From Streptomonospora mangrovi (GTDB taxonomy: Bacteria; Actinomycetota; Actinomycetes; Streptosporangiales; Streptosporangiaceae), in assembly GCF_027604915.1 (NCBI RefSeq), contig NZ_JAJAQC010000049.1:1-59376 (forward strand): 59,376 bases of DNA, given 5' to 3'. The stretch's first letter is position 1. Each line of letters starts with the position of its first letter. The notes below the pieces were generated by a model. It was not told the DNA's origin. It worked only from the letters and a program-made list of their open reading frames with translations, and searched no databases. This document shows, in pieces, positions 1 to 7,988 of the stretch. Position numbers and translations under genes: made by a program.

Positions 1-947
1 GGGGCCTCGGGGGCGCGCGCGGGGTCGTCGCGGCGCTGCGGCGGGGCGGGCGGGTGGGCGCTGTGGGCGGCGGGGACGGGGGCGTCGCGGTCGGGGCGGA
101 TGCGCACGCGGCCGGGCGCGGAACGCTCGGGCGCCACCGGACGCGCGGGCGGGGCGGGCGGCGCCGGCGGCTCGTCGGGCCGGGCGGCGGGGGCCGAGGG
201 CAGGGGGGCGTCGCCGACGGGCTCGCGGCGGGGTTCGGGGCGCGGCGCCGGGTCGGGCTGGCGGTAGGCGGGCTGGGGGCGCACGGGCTCGGGCGCCGGG
301 GGCGGCCCCTGCCGGCGCGGCACGAAGGGGGTGACGTTGGCGCTGCCGGGGCCGAGGTCGAGGGGGGCGTCGGCCTCGGGGGAGAGGAACCGCAGGGCCT
401 CGTCGTCGGCGGGGGTGACCGAGCGGCGGCGGGGCTCGTAGACCCAGTGGGCCACCCGCTCCTCACCCGCGACCAGGTACGCCAGCTTGAGCTGCCAGTT
501 GTTGTCCTCGCGCTTCCAGGAGTCCCAGACGGCGTCGCCGTTCTCCAACTGGTGCGCGCCGATGCGCTCGGCCACCAGGTCGCCCAGGACGGGCCCGGGG
601 GCGGACTCGCCCTGGCGGCGGACGGTGGCGCGCTGCGCCTGCTGCGCGATGTACTCGCGCTCCTGAAGCACGGGGCTCTCGAACCAGCGCACGCGCTCGA
701 TCGGGATCCCGGCGTGCTCAGCGATCGCCTCGGCGGTCTCACCGGAGCGGATCCGAGCCTGGATTTCCTTGGGGCGCAACGGATTCTCCACTTCGATCTC
801 GTACTGGCCGAGCCGGGAGAACTGGCCGCGCACGGCGGCGCGGAGACGGTCGTCGACGGGCAGCATGAAACGGGTTCCACGGCCGGCACTCGCCAGTACC
901 AGGTAAGTGCCGTCCTCGCTGACGGCGACCAGGCGAAGCTCTTGCAT
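1..947 (-). CDS. sepH: SepH cell-division protein (DUF3071), 3' end cut off by window edge
   Basis: Reading down from an ATG at 947 the protein begins MQELRLVAVSEDGTYLVL and continues without a stop to position 1, so about 315 residues are present and the C-terminus is missing. The first ~170 residues match the DUF3071/SepH core, including a helix-turn-helix-like part (RIRSGETAEAIAEHAGIPIE) followed by ERVRWFESPVLQEREYIA. After that the chain becomes a long Pro/Ala/Arg-rich linker, usual for SepH. SepH in Streptomyces and mycobacteria binds FtsZ and promotes Z-ring assembly in the cytoplasm. It is transcribed leftward and divergently from the next gene. Confidence 0.9.
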   Translation of the reverse strand, partial: MQELRLVAVSEDGTYLVLASAGRGTRFMLPVDDRLRAAVRGQFSRLGQYEIEVENPLRPKEIQARIRSGETAEAIAEHAGIPIERVRWFESPVLQEREYIAQQAQRATVRRQGESAPGPVLGDLVAERIGAHQLENGDAVWDSWKREDNNWQLKLAYLVAGEERVAHWVYEPRRRSVTPADDEALRFLSPEADAPLDLGPGSANVTPFVPRRQGPPPAPEPVRPQPAYRQPDPAPRPEPRREPVGDAPLPSAPAARPDEPPAPPAPPARPVAPERSAPGRVRIRPDRDAPVPAAHSAHPPAPPQRRDDPARAPEA

Positions 948-1269
948 CGCCCTCCTTCTCGCGTCCCGTCGAGGGTAGGTCGTCGGCCATCCCCCATGGT
1001 CCCAGTCTCATCGGCATCCACAGCTTCGGCCAGTACCGCGCCCGGCATGTCCGAACTGTGTGACCCCAGGGCGGTTCCGAACCGCCCGTGAGCGTCGTGG
1101 TGCTGCCCCCGTGCCATCTTGACACGGGAGTGAACCGGGATTCCGGAGCGGCGGTCCGTCCCGGCCTCGACCGCGCCCGTCGCCCCTGGGCCGATGGTAT
1201 CCGCCGATCCGGCGGCTGGGCCGGTGCGGACGCGGGCTTTCCCGGGCCGTCGCTGCCCCGCCGCGCACC

Positions 1270-1306
1270 CGTTATGCAAGCCGACACGCTGGTTGGCGGC
1301 ATAACG
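1270..1306. repeat. Inverted repeat CGTTATGC…GCATAACG
   Basis: CGTTATGC (1270–1277) is repeated exactly in inverted form as GCATAACG (1299–1306) with 21 nt between, and inner GCC/GGC bases can extend the stem. It lies just before the AT-rich stretch upstream of the 1655 gene. It could be a regulator-binding site or an mRNA hairpin; no known operator was recognised. Confidence 0.5.
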
Positions 1307-1390
1307 TGATTCAATCTACTTCTGTCCTGTTTCCGGGCTATTAGGGAACATTCGCCCCTTCTGGGGGAGTTCTGGTGTGGCAACGGGGGA

Positions 1391-1422
1391 GCGGCGGTGC
1401 CGATGCCCATCGGCACCGCCGC
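1391..1422. repeat. Perfect 15-bp hairpin GCGGCGGTGCCGATG / CATCGGCACCGCCGC
   Basis: The two 15-nt arms are exact reverse complements separated by 2 nt. There is no T-run on either side, and no gene ends here, so it does not look like an ordinary terminator. It lies in the middle of the divergent intergenic region, inside the probable leader of the gene at 1655. Confidence 0.6.
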
Positions 1423-1586
1423 ACAGCGTTCCCGGCGCCCGCAGGCCGCCCCCACCGGCCGCCGCCGGCCGCGCCGCCCACGGCGCGGCACGCCCCACCG
1501 GTCGGAACCGACCGCGATCACGGGAACGCCACCGCACACCGCCGCTCGGCCGCCGGCGCCGCCGCGCGCCGCCCATGGCCGTCGCA

Positions 1587-1645
1587 CCGGCACCACCGGC
1601 CACCACAGGCACCACAGGCACCACCGGCACCACCGGCCACCACGG
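1587..1645 (+). repeat. 9-nt tandem repeats CACCAC(C/A)GG before a start codon
   Basis: About six to seven imperfect copies of a 9-nt unit (CACCACCGG, CACCACAGG and variants) run directly into the GGAGGGGGAGG ribosome binding site of the gene at 1655. The copy number could vary between strains and alter the 5' leader length. Confidence 0.55.
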
Positions 1646-1654
1646 AGGGGGAGG

Positions 1655-2623
1655 ATGACCGACCGCGAGGAAGAAGACGAGCCCACCCGGCGCAAACGCC
1701 TGGACCTGAGCGTTCCCCAGGTCGTCGGCGCCGGGGTCGCCACGCTCACGGCGGCCACCCTGGCGTCGTTCCTGGGCGTCTACGGCACCATCATCGGCGC
1801 CGCCGTGATGAGCGTCCTCAGCACGGCGGGCACCGCCGTGTTCCAGCACCTGGCCGAGCGCAGCGGCGAGACCGCCCGCAACCTCGCCGCCAGGTCCGGC
1901 GGGCGCCGCCCCGACTCCGCGCGCGGCGCGCTCGCCCGCTCCGGACCCGGCACCGCCGACGGCGACACCCTGCTGGCCGCCGCCACCGAGACCGACACCG
2001 CCCTTGGCGCCCGCTCCGAGAGGGCGTACGCGGGCGGCGCGGCCGATGCCGACGACCTCCAGGCCACGCGCGCCCTGCCCACCGTGGGCGGCGGCGAGCG
2101 GAACCGGACCGGCACCGCCCCCGAGCCGGCCGAGCCGGCTGAGCCGCGCACCTGGTGGCGGCACTGGCGGTTCGTCGCCGTCCCCGCCGCCGTGGTGTTC
2201 GTCGCCGCGATGGCCGCCATCCTGGTGTTCGAGCTGTTCACCGGCCAGTCGCTGTCGGACACCGTGCGCGGCTCCGACTCCGGCTCGGCGCCCACCCTGC
2301 TGGGCGGGGGCCAGGCCGACGGCGCCCAGGAGTCCGTGCCCGACTCCGAGGCCACCCCCACCGGGGGCACCGGCGAGGACACCGGCACCGCACCCCAGCC
2401 CGATCCCGCCGACCCCGCCCAGACCCAGGAGGGCACCGGGCAGGAGACGGTCGCACCCGAGGAGGACGCGCAGACCGCCGTCCCCGAGGAGGACGCCGAG
2501 CCCACCACCGACCCCGGCGCCACCACCGACCCCGGCACCGGCGGCACGGGCGGCACCGGCGCCCAGCAGCCCCAGACCGGCACCGACCAGAACGGCGACC
2601 TGTCCGGACAGCCCGCCCAGTAG
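1655..2623 (+). CDS. Membrane protein with Thr/Asp/Gly-rich external tail, unknown function
   Basis: A 322-residue protein starting MTDREEEDEPTRRKR. The ATG at 1655 was chosen because a purine-rich GGAGGGGGAGG sits immediately upstream; the open frame extends further up but through repeat sequence. Residues about 20–60 form a Gly/Ala-rich hydrophobic stretch, and residues about 172–195 form a clear transmembrane helix (FVAVPAAVVFVAAMAAILVF). The remainder is a low-complexity tail rich in Thr, Asp, Glu, Gly, Pro and Gln, probably outside the cell. No catalytic motif was seen and I do not recognise a family. It converges on the oxidase at 2711. Confidence 0.75.
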   Translation: MTDREEEDEPTRRKRLDLSVPQVVGAGVATLTAATLASFLGVYGTIIGAAVMSVLSTAGTAVFQHLAERSGETARNLAARSGGRRPDSARGALARSGPGTADGDTLLAAATETDTALGARSERAYAGGAADADDLQATRALPTVGGGERNRTGTAPEPAEPAEPRTWWRHWRFVAVPAAVVFVAAMAAILVFELFTGQSLSDTVRGSDSGSAPTLLGGGQADGAQESVPDSEATPTGGTGEDTGTAPQPDPADPAQTQEGTGQETVAPEEDAQTAVPEEDAEPTTDPGATTDPGTGGTGGTGAQQPQTGTDQNGDLSGQPAQ

Positions 2624-2666
2624 CGCCGCCTCGCAGGTCCGCTCCAGCAGGTCCGCTGCCCAGCCT

Positions 2667-2704
2667 CCGCGCCGCCGCCCCGCACACCCGGGACGGCGGC
2701 GCGG
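2667..2704. terminator. Hairpin terminator between convergent genes
   Basis: CCGCGCCGCCG (2667–2677) pairs exactly with CGGCGGCGCGG (2694–2704), giving an 11-bp stem between the convergent genes ending at 2623 and 2711. It could serve both strands. No T-run, as is usual in such GC-rich genomes. Confidence 0.55.
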
Positions 2705-2710
2705 GCGCGT

Positions 2711-4012
2711 TCAGCGGCCCAGCACCGTGTCCAGGTAGGCGTTGGCGAAGCGCCGCTCCGGGTCGACCCGCTCGCGCACCGCCAGCGCCTCGGCGAAGCG
2801 CGGGTAGACCCCGGCCAGGTAGGCGCTGTCGCGGGTGTGCAGCTTGCCCCAGTGCGGGCGCCCGCCCACGGCGGTGAACACCGGCTCCACGTCGGCGAAG
2901 TAGGCGCGGTGGTCCACGCCCTGGTAGACGTGCAGGGCGACGTAGGCGGTGTCGCGGCCGTAGGCGGTCGACAGCCAGACGTCGTCGGCCGGGGCGAACC
3001 GCACCTCCACCGGGAAGGACACCCGGTGCCCGCGCGTCTCGACGATCCGCCGCACCTCGCCCAGCACCGCGCCCAGGTGCTCGGCCGGCACCGCGTACTC
3101 CATCTCCACGAACCGCACCCGGCGCACCGTGGAGAACACCCGGAAGGAGGCGTCGGTGTAGGCGCGCGCCGTCAGCGCCCGCGCCGAGACCTGGTTGATG
3201 GCGGGGATCACCGCCGGCGCCCGTCGGCCCACCCGGTTCACCAGCTCGAACACGGTGTTGGACAGGAACTCGTCGTCCAGCCACGCCCGCAGCGGCGCCA
3301 GCGGCTCGGCCGGGCCGTGCACCCGGTTGTTGCGCTTGGTGATGGTGCGGCCGGTGTGGGGGAACCAGTAGAACTCGAAGTGGTCGTTGGCCGCGCGCAG
3401 CTCCTCCAGGCCCTCCAGCACCGCCTCCAGTGCCATCGGCTCCTCGCGGGCGTGCAGCAGGAACGCGGGGCGCACCGCCAGCGTCAGCGCCGTCACCACG
3501 CCGAAGGCGCCCAGGCCCACGCGCGCGGCCTGGAACAGGTCGGGCTCGTGCTCGGCCGAGCAGCCCACCACCGACCCGTCGGCCAGCACCAGCTCCAGCC
3601 CCACCACCTGGGCGGCCAGCCCGCCGCTGGCCCGCCCGGTGCCGTGCGTGCCGGTCTGGATGGCCCCGGCCGCCGTCTGCACCGCGATGTCGCCCATGTT
3701 GGCCAGGGCCAGCCCGTGGTCCAGCAGCGCCTCGTTGAGGTCGCACAGCGGCATGCCCGCCTCCACCACGGCCGTGCCGGCCTCGGGGTCCACCGACCGC
3801 AGCCGCGACAGGCCGGTGGGCGCCAGCAGCACGCCGTCGGTCACCGCCACCCCGGTGAAGGAGTGGCCCGAGCCGACCATCCGCACCCGCGCCCCCTCGG
3901 CCGCGGCGGCCCGGACCTCGGCCGCGACCTCCTCGGTACTCCCGGGAACCGCGATCCGGCGCGGCCGCGCCGTCTGGGTCCGCCCCCATGTGCGCCACAC
4001 CACATTGGTCAT
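2711..4012 (-). CDS. FAD-linked sugar-lactone/alditol oxidase (ALO family)
   Basis: A 433-residue cytoplasmic oxidoreductase starting MTNVVWRTWGRTQTA at 4012. The N-terminal half is a VAO/PCMH-type FAD-binding domain. VGSGHS at residues 46–51 supplies a His that is a probable covalent flavin site by analogy with Streptomyces alditol oxidase. TGTHGTGRASGGLA at about 118–131 is the second FAD-contacting loop. The C-terminal half is a D-arabinono-1,4-lactone oxidase domain ending with the family motif HWGKLHT. Such enzymes oxidise sugar lactones or sugar alcohols and reduce O2 to H2O2; the exact substrate cannot be told. It is transcribed alone, divergently from ferrochelatase. Confidence 0.85.
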   Translation of the reverse strand: MTNVVWRTWGRTQTARPRRIAVPGSTEEVAAEVRAAAAEGARVRMVGSGHSFTGVAVTDGVLLAPTGLSRLRSVDPEAGTAVVEAGMPLCDLNEALLDHGLALANMGDIAVQTAAGAIQTGTHGTGRASGGLAAQVVGLELVLADGSVVGCSAEHEPDLFQAARVGLGAFGVVTALTLAVRPAFLLHAREEPMALEAVLEGLEELRAANDHFEFYWFPHTGRTITKRNNRVHGPAEPLAPLRAWLDDEFLSNTVFELVNRVGRRAPAVIPAINQVSARALTARAYTDASFRVFSTVRRVRFVEMEYAVPAEHLGAVLGEVRRIVETRGHRVSFPVEVRFAPADDVWLSTAYGRDTAYVALHVYQGVDHRAYFADVEPVFTAVGGRPHWGKLHTRDSAYLAGVYPRFAEALAVRERVDPERRFANAYLDTVLGR

Positions 4013-4230
4013 GGCCCCGGAGGCTACAGCGCCACCGCGCACCCGAACAGAGGCCGCCGCCGACCGATCCCGGCCGCCGGCGGAGGGTCCGCGCCCTCTC
4101 CGCTCACCCGACCTCGCCGCGGCGGGTCCGGGAGGAGCGCTCCCGCGCCCGCGAACCCCGCCCACCCCCCGTGACACGCGCAACGCGCGGGCGGCGCGGG
4201 GGCGGCTCCCGAGGCTGGTTACATGGAGCC

Positions 4231-5268
4231 ATGCCCTACGATCCCTACGACGCGTTCCTGCTGATCTCGTTCGGCGGCCCCGAGGCCGAGGACCAGGTCA
4301 TCCCCTTCCTCGAGAACGTCACCCGAGGACGCAACATCCCGCGCGAGCGGCTGGCCGAGGTGGGTCAGCACTACTACCTCTACGGCGGCGTCAGCCCGAT
4401 CAACCAGCAGTGCCGCGACCTCATCGCGGCCGTCCGCACCGACTTCGCCGAGCACGGCGTGGACCTGCCCGTCTACTGGGGCAACCGGTTCTGGGACCCC
4501 ATGCTCGCCGACACCGTCGCCCAGATGGCCAAGGACGGTGTGCGCCGCGTGGTGGCCATGGCCACCTCCGCCTACAGCAACTACTCCAGCCACCGCGCCT
4601 ACCTCGACGACATCGCCGCCGCCCGCGAGGCGGTGGGTCCCGGCGCGCCCGAGATCGAGCTGATCCGGCCCTTCTACGACCACCCCGGGTTCGTGGAGCC
4701 GCTGGTGGAGCACACCCGGGCCGCCTTGGACCGGCTGCCCGAGGAGGACCGCGCCGGCGCCCACCTGCTGTTCTCGGCGCACTCCATCCCCACCGCCATG
4801 GCCGCCGCCAGCGGCCCGCCCGGGCACGGTTTCGGCCCCGGCGGCGCCTACGTCGCCCAGCTCACCGAGGTCGCGCGCCTGGTCACCGAGCGGCTGGGCG
4901 GCGACCACCCCTACGACCTCGTCTACCAGAGCCGCAGCGGCCCGCCCTCCCAGCCGTGGCTGGAGCCCGACGTCAACGACCGCCTCGCCGAGCTGGCCGA
5001 GCAGGGGGTGCGCGCGGTCGTCGTGGTGCCGCACGGGTTCGTGTCCGACCACATGGAGGTCAAGTACGACCTCGACAACGAGGCGCGCCAGACCGCCGCC
5101 GACCTCGGCCTGCGCTTCGAGCGCGCGCTGAGCCCCGGCACCCACCCCCGCTTCGTGGCGATGGTGCGCGAACTGGTGGCCGAGCGCGCCGCCGGAGCCG
5201 AGCGGGTGGGCCTGGGCACGCTGCCCGCCGACCAGGCGTGCGCGCCGGGCTGCTGCGCCCAGCGCTGA
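4231..5268 (+). CDS. cpfC: Coproporphyrin III ferrochelatase
   Basis: A 345-residue protein (MPYDPYDAFLLISFGGPE) with the ferrochelatase signature throughout: FLENVTRGRNIP, GGVSPINQQ, FSAHSIPT and YQSRSGPPSQPWLEPDV. It inserts iron into coproporphyrin III in the actinobacterial heme pathway; hemE, an earlier step, is at 58321. The C-terminus carries CAPGCC, the cysteine group that helps bind a [2Fe-2S] cluster in actinobacterial enzymes. The upstream cluster Cys seen in the M. tuberculosis and human enzymes (YSSC/QYSC) is His121 here (NYSSHRAY), which is unusual. Formerly called hemH. No strong ribosome binding site is visible. Confidence 0.95.
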   Translation: MPYDPYDAFLLISFGGPEAEDQVIPFLENVTRGRNIPRERLAEVGQHYYLYGGVSPINQQCRDLIAAVRTDFAEHGVDLPVYWGNRFWDPMLADTVAQMAKDGVRRVVAMATSAYSNYSSHRAYLDDIAAAREAVGPGAPEIELIRPFYDHPGFVEPLVEHTRAALDRLPEEDRAGAHLLFSAHSIPTAMAAASGPPGHGFGPGGAYVAQLTEVARLVTERLGGDHPYDLVYQSRSGPPSQPWLEPDVNDRLAELAEQGVRAVVVVPHGFVSDHMEVKYDLDNEARQTAADLGLRFERALSPGTHPRFVAMVRELVAERAAGAERVGLGTLPADQACAPGCCAQR

Positions 5269-5410
5269 CGCCGCCCGCCCAGCCCTTCGGCCCCCGGCCC
5301 GCGACCGCCCCGCCGGCGCCGCGGGCCGGGCCGATACCATCGCTCGGTGTTCGGGGCCGCTCCCGCCGGGCACGGCGGGCGCCCCACCAGCCAAGCCAAC
5401 GGGGGGATTC

Positions 5411-6229
5411 ATGTCCACGTCCGCCGAGGACCGGTCCGCGCTGCTGGCCATCGCCGTCGACATCGCCCGCGAGGCCGGGCGCGTCGCCGCCGAGGGCCAG
5501 GCCGGGATCGACGTGCTCGCCACCAAGTCCACGCCCACCGACGTGGTCACCGAGATGGACCGCGCGGTGGAGGAGCTGATCCGCAAGCGGGTGCTGGCCC
5601 AGCGCCCCGACGACTCGGTGCTGGGCGAGGAGGGCGCCGAGGAGACCGGCGGCTCGGGCGTGCGCTGGGTCGTCGACCCCATCGACGGCACCGTCAACTA
5701 CCTCTACGGCCGCGAGGACTGGGCGGTGTGCATCGCGGTGGAGCACGCGGGCGAGACCGTGGCCGCCGTGGTGGCCGCCCCGGTGCGCGGCGACCTCTAC
5801 ACCGCCACCCTGGGCGGGGGCGCCTACTGCAACGGCGAGCGGCTGCGGGTGGCCGACCCCGTGCCGCTGGAGATGGCGCTGGTGGCCACCGGGTTCGGCT
5901 ACTCCGCCCGGCGGCGGGCGCAGCAGGCCGAGGTGCTGCGGACCGTGCTGCCGCGCGTGCGCGACATCCGCCGCGGGGGATCGGCGGCGGTGGACCTGTG
6001 CGGCGTGGCGCGCGGGCGCACCAACGCCTACTACGAGCGCGGCCTCAACCCCTGGGACTGGGGGGCGGCCGCCCTCATCGCCCAGGAGGCGGGCGCCCGG
6101 GTCGGCGGGCTGCACGGCGCCCCGCCCAACCCCGACCTGACCATCGCGGCCCCGCCCGGGCTGTTCGAGGAGCTGCACGACCTGCTGGTGGGCCTGGGCG
6201 CCGACACCGACGGCCCCGAGGAGGGCTGA
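5411..6229 (+). CDS. Inositol monophosphatase family phosphatase
   Basis: A 272-residue Mg2+-dependent, Li+-sensitive-type phosphatase. All family motifs are present: GEEGAEE (first metal Glu), WVVDPIDGTVNYLYG (metal Asp cluster), and WDWGAAALIAQEAGARV (last metal Asp). It should hydrolyse myo-inositol-1-phosphate or a related sugar phosphate in the cytoplasm. The ATG at 5411 follows GGGGGGATTC, a good ribosome binding site. It follows ferrochelatase on the same strand with a gap of about 140 nt and ends in a very strong terminator. Streptomyces has the same cpfC–phosphatase–cutRS order. Confidence 0.93.
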   Translation: MSTSAEDRSALLAIAVDIAREAGRVAAEGQAGIDVLATKSTPTDVVTEMDRAVEELIRKRVLAQRPDDSVLGEEGAEETGGSGVRWVVDPIDGTVNYLYGREDWAVCIAVEHAGETVAAVVAAPVRGDLYTATLGGGAYCNGERLRVADPVPLEMALVATGFGYSARRRAQQAEVLRTVLPRVRDIRRGGSAAVDLCGVARGRTNAYYERGLNPWDWGAAALIAQEAGARVGGLHGAPPNPDLTIAAPPGLFEELHDLLVGLGADTDGPEEG

Positions 6230-6233
6230 ACGC

Positions 6234-6277
6234 CGACAGCGCCGGTCCGCCGCGGGTGCGGCGGGCCGGCGCTGTCG
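6234..6277 (+). terminator. 20-bp stem terminator after the inositol phosphatase gene
   Basis: Bases 6234–6253 pair with 6258–6277 over 20 bp with one G·U pair and a GGGT loop, followed by GGGTGGGTTTT. It begins 5 nt after the phosphatase stop and also separates it from the leftward small gene at 6386. Confidence 0.85.
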
Positions 6278-6385
6278 GGTGGGTTTTCGGTGGTGCCCCG
6301 GACCCCGGGCGGGGGTGCGGGCGCGGCCCGTGCTGCGGGGCCGCGCGGAGCCGGGGCGGGTCAGGGCCGCCGGCCTCCGGTGCGC

Positions 6386-6553
6386 TCAGACGCAGCCGGT
6401 GTCGACCCCGTTGCGTGCGGCGATGCGGTGCAGGTCCTCAAGCTCCGACATGTGCACGTCGGCGAGGTACTCGTCTCCGGCGGCCTGCGCCGCTTGAAGC
6501 GACTGGCGGATCTCCATGATGCGGCCCTTGATCTCCGCGCGGAACTCGCCCAT
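6386..6553 (-). CDS. Small conserved-looking helical protein, 55 residues
   Basis: A gene below common ORF cut-offs: ATG at 6553, stop at 6386, with a good ribosome binding site (GTGAGGTGAA) just upstream. The protein begins MGEFRAEIKGRIMEIRQSLQ and ends NGVDTGCV. It is mostly charged amphipathic helix with one Cys near the end, no signal peptide and no membrane segment. Codon third positions are mostly G/C, as expected of a real gene here. Similar short proteins occur at this place in other actinobacteria as far as I recall, but no function is known to me. Confidence 0.75.
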   Translation of the reverse strand: MGEFRAEIKGRIMEIRQSLQAAQAAGDEYLADVHMSELEDLHRIAARNGVDTGCV

Positions 6554-6925
6554 TTCACCTCACTTTTTCTTCGCGTCGATGCTGCGAATGCTGCGGTTGC
6601 TGCGTATGCGGTGGGCCCCGACGGGACCCGGACGGACGCCATGAACGCGCCACGGCGGTGTGGCGGATGACGTGGAGGACGCGGCGTCGTGACCCTCGCG
6701 ACCCGCGGGTGGTGGCCATACCCAGTGCGGCGCTGCCCCCAAACCCCCGCAGGTGGGACGTGATCGAGCCGTGATGGGGGCCGGGCGGGCGAAAGCCCCG
6801 TCGCGGCGCGGGCGGGCGTGGGACAATCGCGAGGGGCGCCGGCGGGCGCCCGCCGCACGTGCCGCCGACCGCGTTCGCCCGTTACGGAACGGTGCGCTAC
6901 ACCACATCCGGCGAACGGCACCAGG

Positions 6926-6966
6926 GCTTACTTGTTTCTTATTCTTGATGTGTCAGATTTGAAATG
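6926..6966 (+). promoter_or_regulatory. AT-rich patch, probable promoter region of cutRS
   Basis: This is the only strongly AT-rich stretch within several kilobases, containing TTGTTTC, TTCTTGATG and ATTTGAAATG. Exact -35 and -10 boxes cannot be assigned with confidence. It directly precedes the first leader hairpin. Confidence 0.35.
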
Positions 6967-6978
6967 TGCGGGGTGAAC

Positions 6979-7015
6979 GTCGCTGCCGGCGGTTGGGGGA
7001 TACGCCGGCAGCGAC
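6979..7015 (+). repeat. Leader hairpin copy 1 (13-bp stem, GTTGGGGGAT loop)
   Basis: GTCGCTGCCGGCG (6979–6991) is the exact reverse complement of CGCCGGCAGCGAC (7003–7015), with the 11-nt loop GTTGGGGGATA. A second copy with the same loop lies at 7257–7294. The second base pair is T–A here and C–G in the other copy, a compensatory change. Confidence 0.75.
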
Positions 7016-7256
7016 ACCCGCGCACAGGGGAGCCCCTCGGGCACCGGATCCCGGTCCCGCGCGGCCCCTCAGCGGCTACCCAGGTTGCCGCGCACCCGCC
7101 ACCGGCCGCTCGCGGCCGGCGCCCCGGGTGAGGCCCCGCCCTCCGCGGCACAACCGCGGCGGGCACGGAGATCCATGGCGGCACCCCTGCCGCGATGGCT
7201 TACCTCATCCTTATTCAGCGGGTGCGATAACGGATGGTGCAGCCGGGGGTTCAGAC

Positions 7257-7294
7257 GCCGCTGCCGGTGTGTTGGGGGATGCGCCGGCAGCGGC
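7257..7294 (+). repeat. Leader hairpin copy 2 (11-bp stem, GTTGGGGGAT loop)
   Basis: GCCGCTGCCGG (7257–7267) pairs exactly with CCGGCAGCGGC (7284–7294); wobble pairs can extend the stem inward. The loop again contains GTTGGGGGAT. It ends 40 nt before the GTG of cutR. No T-run follows, so it is not a normal terminator. Confidence 0.75.
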
Positions 7295-7334
7295 CCACCC
7301 GGGTCGCGAATGGACGAAGGACGACGAACACACA

Positions 7335-7984
<650 letters not shown>

Positions 7985-7988
<4 letters not shown>

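Larger units (their letters stand above)
948..1654. other. 707-nt divergent intergenic region with hairpins and 9-nt repeats
   Basis: No gene with convincing codon use was found between the divergent sepH and the membrane protein at 1655. The region holds three visible structures, listed separately: an 8-bp inverted repeat at 1270–1306, a 15-bp perfect hairpin at 1391–1422, and CACCAC(C/A)GG-type tandem repeats at about 1587–1645 that end at the ribosome binding site. The stretch 1307–1360 is locally AT-rich (ATTCAATCTACTTCTG) and is the likeliest place for promoters. Confidence 0.6.
6554..7334. other. 780-nt intergenic leader region upstream of cutRS
   Basis: No credible gene. From 6575 to 6612 TGCTGCG-like words repeat four times. 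Bases 6926–6966 are strikingly AT-rich (GGCTTACTTGTTTCTTATTC and on) and are the likeliest promoter for cutRS. After that come two near-identical hairpins, at 6979–7015 and 7257–7294, described separately. The cutR start is 40 nt beyond the second, so the mRNA probably has a leader of about 370 nt. Confidence 0.6.

Noticed and set aside
1587-1645. Possible CRISPR array
   Set aside because: Units are only 9 nt, contiguous and without spacers.
6753-6962. Small rightward frame in the cutRS upstream region
   Set aside because: Arg/Ala-rich without codon bias of a real gene; it crosses the likely promoter.
6979-7294. Leader hairpins as ordinary terminators
   Set aside because: No T-run on either strand, two copies with the same loop, and no gene ends just before them.
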